The notes under the pieces: generated by a model
Told to the model about the DNA's origin: nothing
Seen by the model: only the letters and a program-made list of their open reading frames with translations
Database searches by the model: none
Program-made: the position numbers and the translations under genes
From: Candidatus Woesebacteria bacterium
Lineage (GTDB): Bacteria > Patescibacteriota > Microgenomatia > UBA8517
Assembly (NCBI GenBank): GCA_026394855.1
Contig: JAPLZT010000044.1
Span: forward strand, 1-11,694
Direction of reading: 5' to 3'
DNA length: 11,694 nucleotides
Shown here: piece by piece, positions 7,486-11,694 of the stretch
Position numbering within the stretch: position 1 is the stretch's first letter
Layout: the number at the start of each line of letters is the position of its first letter

Positions 7486-9167
7486 ATATCTACCTTCAAA
7501 TTTTCAAATAATCTAATTAATCCCAACTGTCCTTCTCCCAGATAAGCTCTTTGAGGTTTAACCCAATAGATATATTTAATACTATTTTTCTTTAGAAATT
7601 TCCTTGCTTTTACTTCATTTGGTTCTTTGTACCAATTTTCAATGTCAACCCGGCGGGTTGGCCAATCATAACCGGTAATATTTAGATTAACTTCGTCTTC
7701 CAAAAAAGTACTCTTTCCCGAAAAGGCAGATACATAGGCCGTTGATTCGTATAAATATAAAGGTCTTGGAGGACTGGCTTCCGCCTCTTTTGCTTTTATT
7801 CTATCAAAAGGGTAGGTAAGAACCACTCCATCCGGCTGATTTCTTAAAAACTCTAAGGCACTTAACTCCTCCTTTGGAAGAATCGCGGGAGGTCTTTGAG
7901 GCAAATAAACATCTTTTAAGGTAATAATTGTGGTTGGAATTGTCAATAGAACTGTAGCAAGTAGTATATAGTATGTAGTACGCGATAAAACAATACCAGC
8001 AAGAATCCCTGAAAAGAATAACGAGTAATAGAAAAATTGAATTGTGTTCCATGGAGTTCCTTTCTGAAGAAAGAATGTTGGAATTAAAATACCCCCAGTA
8101 ATAATAGACCAAATAAATAAATCGATTGAACTTAATTTTTTAAGATTTATATTCTTGAAAGCCAAAATTCTAGTTCCGAAATTTCCAACAACAAAGATTA
8201 CAAAAGCAACTAAATAGGCAAGTGTTCCTTTAAGTAGAATTCCTCCCGATTTATACGTCATCATGGCAGAATAGAATCTGGTCCAACCCAATCTATCTGA
8301 AATCCCCATCATGGTTTCCAAAAACCAAAACGGCTGCCAAACAAGGGACGATCCAGAAATTCTGGTTAAAGAGAAAAATAGAATTAGAGAAATTGTGAGT
8401 GATCCCAAAAAAACAAAAGTGATCCGTAAACGTCTGCCTGCCGGCAAGGCAGGGTGAACCGTGATCAGTTCATGAACCGCAGATACAAACAACGCTCCCA
8501 ATACCAAAAGCCCTGCATAGACTTTTATTTCAATCAAGAGTCCAAAGAAAACAGTAGAAAGTAGAAAGTAGTATGTAGAATGGTTTTTGAGGAACTTCAA
8601 AAGAAAAATAAGACCTAGAAGTATAAAAATAAGAGAAAGGGCAAACGGAGGATTAATCAAAGACGTTATCGCCTGTTGAGACCAAAAAGCGGATTCCCCT
8701 TTGCCTAAAACCCAACCGAAAGATCCGGCAAAATAAGTAAAAAAAACTGCCCACACGGCTTCTTTTTTAGACTTTCGCCAATTTTCGATAAACCAATAAA
8801 CAAATAAACCAATAAGCAATGTAAATATCGGAGGAAGAATTTGAAAATACAGAGTATTAATACTAATCCCTGTTAATCTATGTAGCATGGCAACTAACAG
8901 ATCAAATCCAATGTGATAGTTTTGCAGGGTGTATCCGGCAAAAACCGGCATATCAAATATTCCTTTAGAAAGATTGTTAATTAAAGCCAAATGCCAAATT
9001 CCATCGTGTCCGTTTGCTCCCCAAAAACCTACGCCAGAGGCGCACTGCGCATTCCAACAAAGACCGCTTTTAACCATAGTTAAAGACCAGGAGATAACCC
9101 CAAAAATAAGTAAAACAATTAAACTTAAATTACTTTTTAAAAATACTAAAATAGATTTTTTTAACAT
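7467..9167 (-). CDS. Polytopic GT-C-like membrane protein, 566 aa
   Basis: There is an N-terminal membrane segment (residues 14-31), an outer loop with GANGHDGIWHLALINNLSKG (50-69) and a following NYHIGFDLL region, then many membrane segments up to about residue 420 and a soluble C-terminal part of about 145 residues. A loop between TM1 and TM2 with acidic and histidine residues, plus a C-terminal globular domain, fits the GT-C superfamily, but I cannot name a family. The ATG at 9167 overlaps the flippase gene by 38 bp; no ribosome site is evident. Oddities: two heptanucleotide repeat tracts encode residues 196-205 and 396-405 as near-identical TYY-x-LL-x-TV peptides, and a palindrome encodes part of residues 238-246 (ALPAGR). 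These suggest repeat insertions tolerated in frame. Lying between flippase and glycosyltransferases, it is probably an outer-face sugar transferase or a polymerase-like protein. Confidence 0.78.
   Translation of the reverse strand: MLKKSILVFLKSNLSLIVLLIFGVISWSLTMVKSGLCWNAQCASGVGFWGANGHDGIWHLALINNLSKGIFDMPVFAGYTLQNYHIGFDLLVAMLHRLTGISINTLYFQILPPIFTLLIGLFVYWFIENWRKSKKEAVWAVFFTYFAGSFGWVLGKGESAFWSQQAITSLINPPFALSLIFILLGLIFLLKFLKNHSTYYFLLSTVFFGLLIEIKVYAGLLVLGALFVSAVHELITVHPALPAGRRLRITFVFLGSLTISLILFFSLTRISGSSLVWQPFWFLETMMGISDRLGWTRFYSAMMTYKSGGILLKGTLAYLVAFVIFVVGNFGTRILAFKNINLKKLSSIDLFIWSIITGGILIPTFFLQKGTPWNTIQFFYYSLFFSGILAGIVLSRTTYYILLATVLLTIPTTIITLKDVYLPQRPPAILPKEELSALEFLRNQPDGVVLTYPFDRIKAKEAEASPPRPLYLYESTAYVSAFSGKSTFLEDEVNLNITGYDWPTRRVDIENWYKEPNEVKARKFLKKNSIKYIYWVKPQRAYLGEGQLGLIRLFENLKVDIWMVGD
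7954..7981. repeat. Heptanucleotide tandem tract, copy A (4 units)
   Basis: Four 7-base units fit GTAGNAN on the plus strand, except that the third unit begins with A instead of G. The tract lies within the coding region of the 566-aa membrane protein and encodes TTYYILLAT in the minus-strand frame. Confidence 0.75.
8434..8452. repeat. GC-rich palindrome inside a coding region (REP-like)
   Basis: CTGCCTGCCGGCAAGGCAG is an almost perfect inverted repeat with one extra base, GC-rich amid AT-rich sequence. It is translated in frame as part of HPALPAGRR. It looks like a repetitive-extragenic-palindrome-type element embedded in a gene; only one copy is seen in this window. Confidence 0.6.
8554..8581. 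repeat. Heptanucleotide tandem tract, copy B (4 units)
   Basis: Four 7-base units all fit GTAGNAN on the plus strand; the first two are identical. It lies exactly 600 bp from copy A and in the same codon phase, so it encodes STYYFLLST, nearly the same peptide. Confidence 0.75.
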
Positions 9168-10614
9168 CGTTAATTAAGCTGTTGCCCAGAACCAGATAAA
9201 GAAATCCCAGGTAAGTTAATCCTCCTGATAAAATCATAATTATCAAAGTTTTAACATTACCAACCGGAAGAATACCTTTAAGAATAAAAAGAACTACCCC
9301 CATAACTAAAGATGATAAAAGAGGAACTATAACCGAATGATAAATAGACCAATTCAAATATTTTTTAACTATGTAGAATACAACCGCGGAACTTGATCCG
9401 ATAAGAAGATAGGAAAAAGCGGCTCCATTAATTCCAAATTTTATTGAAAGAATAGGAACTAGAGCCCAGGTAAGGGCTGTCCACATAATCATTAATTTAA
9501 ATGTGGTTTTAATTTTCCCCACCGAGTTAAGAAAGTTGGTTAACTGAGTGGAAGCTGCCGCCCATAATGAGTTAACCGAAAGAAAAATTAAAGGAATATA
9601 TGCCGGCGACCATTTAGCATATTTTGGGATAACAGTAATTAGTATCGGAAAGACAATTGCAAGTCCAACCAAACTTGGAAAAACTAAAGCACAGATAAAA
9701 AAGATCGATCTTGTAAGACTCTTTTCCAGTTCGGCTTTATCATCCTGCATACGGGAAAATGCGGGAAATGTTACTTTAGTGACATTATCCATAAAAAACC
9801 TTAACGGATATTGCGCCAGTTTTTGTGCTGTCCCCAATATCCCAACTCCCGCTGTCCCCAAAACCCCTCCCAAGAAAATTGTCATTCCATCATCTTTTAG
9901 AGTTGCTAAAAAGTTATTAAGTTGATATGGAATTCCAAATCGAATCAGATTCCTGAAAGACCTTAAAGAAAATGCAATTCCCGGCTTCCATGGGTTAAGA
10001 ATATAAATTGCAACAAGCCCGACAACTCCTCTTATTAAAACTGCGTAGGTAAAACTTGTTATTCCAAATCCCTTCCATGCAAAAAATACTACAGCTACAC
10101 TATAAACCATATTTTCCAAAACTTGGGGAATGATAAACTTTCCAAATTCCAATTTTCTTTCAAGCATTATTGAGGGAATATTCTTTAAGGAAGCTAAGAA
10201 AAAAGATCCGCCTAAAGCATATAAAAGTATTAGGCCTTCATGAGTTAGTGAATGGGTTCTGGCAAGTACCGGCCCCAAAAGAAGAATGACTACAAAGATA
10301 ATAGAAACTAAAATTTCCTGAACAGTAAACACGGTTCTATAATCTTCTTCCTCAGGCTTTTCTTTCTTTTGAATTAAGGCAGCTCCTAACCCAATATCGG
10401 CAAAATATGAAAGAAAATTAACTGTAGCGGAAACTATCAAAAAAACTCCGAACTGACTGGGATTAAGAAAGGCCCAAAGAAGTCCCTGGGAGACAAATGA
10501 AATAAGGTTAAGAACAAGAGTCCTTCCGGTTAAAACAGCAACGCCTTTAACAGCTCTCTTTTTAACAACATCAAGCTCGATTTCATCGGTTGGGTCCAAA
10601 TGTTCACCTTCCAC
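9130..10614 (-). CDS. Wzx/TuaB-type oligosaccharide flippase
   Basis: This 494-aa MOP-superfamily transporter has a short acidic cytoplasmic N-terminus, then about 12-14 membrane segments spread over the whole length. The segment SYFADIGLGAALIQKKE (about 69-85) is the conserved first-repeat motif of the WzxC/TuaB branch of polysaccharide exporters, and a long basic loop with FRNLIRFGIPYQLNN starts the second half. It would flip undecaprenyl-linked glycans made by the GT genes downstream. The start listed is GTG at 10614, which a predicted start point at 10614 would make leaderless. An alternative TTG at 10599 has GGAAGG (10612-10607) 7 bases upstream and would give MDPTDEIELD. The gene is divergent from the DUF4258 gene, with overlapping promoters, and overlaps the next gene by 38 bp. 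Length is normal for the family. Confidence 0.92.
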   Translation of the reverse strand: MEGEHLDPTDEIELDVVKKRAVKGVAVLTGRTLVLNLISFVSQGLLWAFLNPSQFGVFLIVSATVNFLSYFADIGLGAALIQKKEKPEEEDYRTVFTVQEILVSIIFVVILLLGPVLARTHSLTHEGLILLYALGGSFFLASLKNIPSIMLERKLEFGKFIIPQVLENMVYSVAVVFFAWKGFGITSFTYAVLIRGVVGLVAIYILNPWKPGIAFSLRSFRNLIRFGIPYQLNNFLATLKDDGMTIFLGGVLGTAGVGILGTAQKLAQYPLRFFMDNVTKVTFPAFSRMQDDKAELEKSLTRSIFFICALVFPSLVGLAIVFPILITVIPKYAKWSPAYIPLIFLSVNSLWAAASTQLTNFLNSVGKIKTTFKLMIMWTALTWALVPILSIKFGINGAAFSYLLIGSSSAVVFYIVKKYLNWSIYHSVIVPLLSSLVMGVVLFILKGILPVGNVKTLIIMILSGGLTYLGFLYLVLGNSLINDVKKIYFSIFKK

Positions 10615-10626
10615 GCTTAAATTGTA
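10603..10626. repeat. Direct repeat, left copy, flanking the DUF4258/DUF2283 module
   Basis: A 24-bp segment matches 11101-11124 with one mismatch (A at 10606, G at 11104); the 20-base core CCTTCCACGCTTAAATTGTA is identical. It contains the flippase -10 element and start codon. The two copies are 498 bp apart. Confidence 0.9.
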
Positions 10627-10629
10627 CCA
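10621..10629 (-). promoter_or_regulatory. Extended -10 promoter for the flippase gene, predicted leaderless
   Basis: On the minus strand TGGTACAAT at 10629-10621 is an extended -10. Six bases then separate it from the GTG at 10614, which is the expected start point. No good -35 is seen (TTTAGC at 17-base spacing). It overlaps the -35 region of the opposite promoter. Confidence 0.5.
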
Positions 10630-10651
10630 TTACTTCATTAACTGCTAAAAT
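10622..10651 (+). promoter_or_regulatory. Promoter for the DUF4258/DUF2283 pair, predicted leaderless
   Basis: TTGTAC (10622-10627) is followed after 18 bases by TAAAAT (10646-10651), preceded by TGC for an extended -10. The predicted start point is about 10658, the A of the ATG, which favours ATG 10658 over the GTG at 10655. The -35 shares bases with the flippase -10 on the other strand, so the two promoters should compete. Confidence 0.5.
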
Positions 10652-10657
10652 AAAGTG

Positions 10658-10900
10658 ATGAAAATCGTCTTCTCAGAACATGCTTTGATCAGAATCAGGG
10701 AACGAAAAATATCAAAACTTGAGGTATACGCGACCATTCAAAACCCACAAAACAAGGACGAAACCTACCGAGAAAGGATCCTTGTCCGCAGGAATTTCGG
10801 GCCAAAGATGCTGGAAGCCGTAATCAGAATCGAAGGAGGGTGTATAATAGTCGTATCGGCGTACTATTTAGATAGGAGAATCTATGAAAGTAAGATATGA
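10658..10900 (+). CDS. DUF4258-type small protein (putative toxin-like partner)
   Basis: An 80-aa protein begins MKIVFSEHALIRIRERKI, with H8, R12, R14 and R16 in the arrangement typical of DUF4258 (PF14076), and ends with a hydrophobic strand (CIIVVSAYYLDRRIY). DUF4258 proteins are small and often sit next to DUF2283 genes; the pairing resembles a type II toxin-antitoxin arrangement, the N-terminal H/R pattern recalling RelE/BrnT-like folds, but no activity is shown by the sequence. A GTG at 10655 gives a start one codon earlier. The gene is on the opposite strand to the whole glycan operon, has its own promoter, overlaps the next gene by 17 bp, and lies between two copies of a 24-bp direct repeat. 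Confidence 0.82.
   Translation: MKIVFSEHALIRIRERKISKLEVYATIQNPQNKDETYRERILVRRNFGPKMLEAVIRIEGGCIIVVSAYYLDRRIYESKI
10874..10878 (+). promoter_or_regulatory. Shine-Dalgarno site for the DUF2283 gene
   Basis: AGGAG at 10874-10878 lies 5 bases before the ATG at 10884, inside the DUF4258 coding region. It is one of the clearest ribosome sites in the window and contrasts with the predicted leaderless first gene of the pair. Confidence 0.7.
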
Positions 10901-11090
10901 CAAAAAAGTGAACGCTTTATATATCTCTCTAGCAAAAGGGAAATATTCTGATTCTGTCAAAATATCGGATACTGTTTTGGTGGACAAAGATAAAAACGGA
11001 AAGATTTTAGGAATAGAGGTTTTGGAAGCAACTAAGAATATACCCGCATTTGATCCTCAAAAAGTCGATTTCAAAGTTCAAGCCGTCTAA
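10884..11090 (+). CDS. DUF2283 domain protein (putative antitoxin-like partner)
   Basis: This 68-aa protein matches the compact DUF2283 pattern (PF10049): RYDKKVNALYISLAKG (4-19), then SDTVLVDKDKNGKILGIEVL (28-47) and a short C-terminal tail. The family is a small beta-rich domain of unknown biochemical role, commonly encoded next to DUF4258 genes, which suggests that the two proteins bind each other. The ATG at 10884 overlaps the DUF4258 gene by 17 bp and has AGGAG 5 bases upstream, so its translation can proceed independently. Its 3' end overlaps the convergent YfhO-like gene by 4 bp; the last bases of this gene supply that gene's stop codon on the other strand. Confidence 0.88.
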   Translation: MKVRYDKKVNALYISLAKGKYSDSVKISDTVLVDKDKNGKILGIEVLEATKNIPAFDPQKVDFKVQAV

Positions 11091-11694
11091 ACTTCACGAT
11101 TTCGCCTTCCACGCTTAAATTGTAGCACGAGATATCCCAATAACCCCAACCAGACAGTTAAAGATATTATATTGCTGACATTTCTTAGAGGAGTGTTTAG
11201 AAGTTTTATGACAATTTCATGTTCTCCTTTTGGAACATCTATATACATTCTTCCCCACATCTCTTCTTTAGGTATATATGTTTCAATTTCTTTGCCATCA
11301 ACATATGCTTTCCAGTTTGGAAACTTAAATATACCCAATCTTAAGGTTGCTCCATTAGAAACCACATCAACCGAGAAAGACGCTTTGTTTGTTCTCGTCT
11401 TAAGGTCATCCGTGCTTACTTCACCTCTCATAACTTCAGAAAGAGCTCTCATTGGTTCTTTCGGAGCAGTTACTGCTCCTTTAGGAAGATAGTCAAAAAT
11501 TCCTGCTGTTCTTTGTAAATCCCAAGCAGCCCCTGCAAACTTTTCTTTGTCTGTCAATGGTCCCATTTTCCCTCCATCCGGAAGAAAATAATTGAAATTA
11601 AGAATCAATAAACCAATTGCCAATAAACCAATAAACCAATTCACAATCTTTTTGGGTAAAAATAAAACAACCGAACCAGCGATAAACGAGAAAC
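11087..11694 (-). CDS. YfhO/PTPS-related-type membrane protein, C-terminal part (5' end outside window)
   Basis: The frame is open to the window edge (FSFIAGSVVLFLPKKIVNWF upstream of the GTG at 11644), so the GTG is internal and the protein continues beyond the window. What is seen is a final membrane segment of the core, then a soluble domain with LTDKEKFAGAAWDLQ and YLP motifs, then FPNWKAYVDGKEIETYIPKE, and a last membrane segment with a basic tail (QFKRGRRNREV). The W-K-A-Y-x-D-G-K-E motif is shared with the YfhO gene at 1822-4055, so the two are related; the TDKEKF...YLP arrangement resembles membrane proteins of the PTPS-related group (PF10131). It was probably the gene before the flippase in the same operon until the DUF4258/DUF2283 module separated them. 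The last five codons and the stop derive from that inserted sequence. Confidence 0.78.
   Translation of the reverse strand, partial: FSFIAGSVVLFLPKKIVNWFIGLLAIGLLILNFNYFLPDGGKMGPLTDKEKFAGAAWDLQRTAGIFDYLPKGAVTAPKEPMRALSEVMRGEVSTDDLKTRTNKASFSVDVVSNGATLRLGIFKFPNWKAYVDGKEIETYIPKEEMWGRMYIDVPKGEHEIVIKLLNTPLRNVSNIISLTVWLGLLGYLVLQFKRGRRNREV
11101..11124. repeat. Direct repeat, right copy, flanking the DUF4258/DUF2283 module
   Basis: This is the partner of 10603-10626 (23 of 24 identical). Here it forms part of the C-terminal codons of the YfhO-like gene (LQFKRGRR) and still carries TACAAT and the GTGGAAGG of the flippase start, but in this copy they lead only to a 13-codon ORF on the minus strand. 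Confidence 0.9.

Noticed and set aside
7804..8112. 102-codon minus-strand open frame inside the 566-aa membrane protein gene
   Set aside because: It is a shadow frame with low-complexity tyrosine, serine and asparagine content; the main frame is longer and begins and ends properly.
8790..8820. AACCAATA-like octamer repeats here and near 11607-11640
   Set aside because: Both encode hydrophobic membrane helices rich in I, G and L (IGLFVYWFI, IGLLAIGLL); the similarity is explained by codon use in membrane segments better than by a repeat element.
9548..9925. Plus-strand open frame of 125 codons opposite the flippase gene
   Set aside because: It lies wholly antisense to a well-supported flippase, its product has no recognisable motif, and its composition is what the reverse strand of a hydrophobic coding region produces.
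11105..11124. Right direct-repeat copy as a working promoter
   Set aside because: It keeps TACAAT and a GTG but has no -35 at proper spacing and leads only to a 13-codon ORF running antisense to the DUF2283 gene, so it is better read as a duplicated remnant.
11172..11492. Plus-strand open frame of 106 codons opposite the YfhO-like gene
   Set aside because: It is antisense to a frame with recognisable WKAY-DGKE domain features, and no promoter or ribosome site supports it.
1..11694. CRISPR array, tRNA or rRNA genes, transposase
   Set aside because: Nearly all bases are covered by overlapping protein genes; no regularly spaced repeats, cloverleaf-like segments or transposase motifs were found on either strand.

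Overview
The window reads as a surface-glycan (or glycoprotein) assembly locus from an AT-rich bacterium. Nearly every gene lies on the minus strand, with adjoining genes abutting or overlapping by 4 to about 70 bp. The low GC content, extreme gene packing, many GTG starts, promoters sitting directly on start codons, and the mix of YfhO-type proteins, GT-C membrane proteins and family 2 glycosyltransferases fit a Candidate Phyla Radiation (Patescibacteria) genome, perhaps Microgenomates. That placement is an inference from style and gene content; no marker gene is present.

Layout in the direction of transcription (right to left). 11694-11087 is the C-terminal part of a YfhO/PTPS-related-type membrane protein whose 5' end lies outside the window. 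11090-10658 is a small two-gene insert on the opposite (plus) strand, a DUF4258 protein followed by a DUF2283 protein, which resembles a toxin-antitoxin-like pair. 10614-9130 is a Wzx/TuaB-type flippase. 9167-7467 is a polytopic GT-C-like membrane protein. 7449-6583, 6604-5681 and 5696-4980 are three GT2 glycosyltransferases. 5013-3988 is a GT4 glycosyltransferase. 4055-1822 is a YfhO-family protein split by a frame break at a 12-base homopolymer. 1825-308 and 288-1 are two tandem, related GT-C membrane proteins, the second cut by the window edge. There is no gene-free stretch longer than about 60 bases, and I see no tRNA, rRNA, CRISPR or transposase gene.

Likely cooperation (inference): the soluble GT2 and GT4 enzymes build an oligosaccharide on a lipid carrier at the inner membrane face, the flippase moves it outward, and the GT-C and YfhO proteins transfer sugars from lipid-phosphate donors on the outer face.

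Most notable observations: (1) the DUF4258/DUF2283 pair is bracketed by a 24-bp direct repeat (one mismatch). Removing one repeat unit of 498 bp in silico recreates an ordinary overlapping junction between the YfhO-like gene and the flippase, so the module looks like a recent insertion. (2) The YfhO gene is broken exactly at a 12-T run, which could be an assembly error, a real mutation, or a site rescued by slippage. (3) The 566-aa membrane protein carries two 28-bp heptanucleotide-repeat tracts exactly 600 bp apart in the same codon phase, plus a palindrome encoding an ALPAGR-type peptide. (4) Several genes share an extended -10 element placed so that transcripts should be leaderless.
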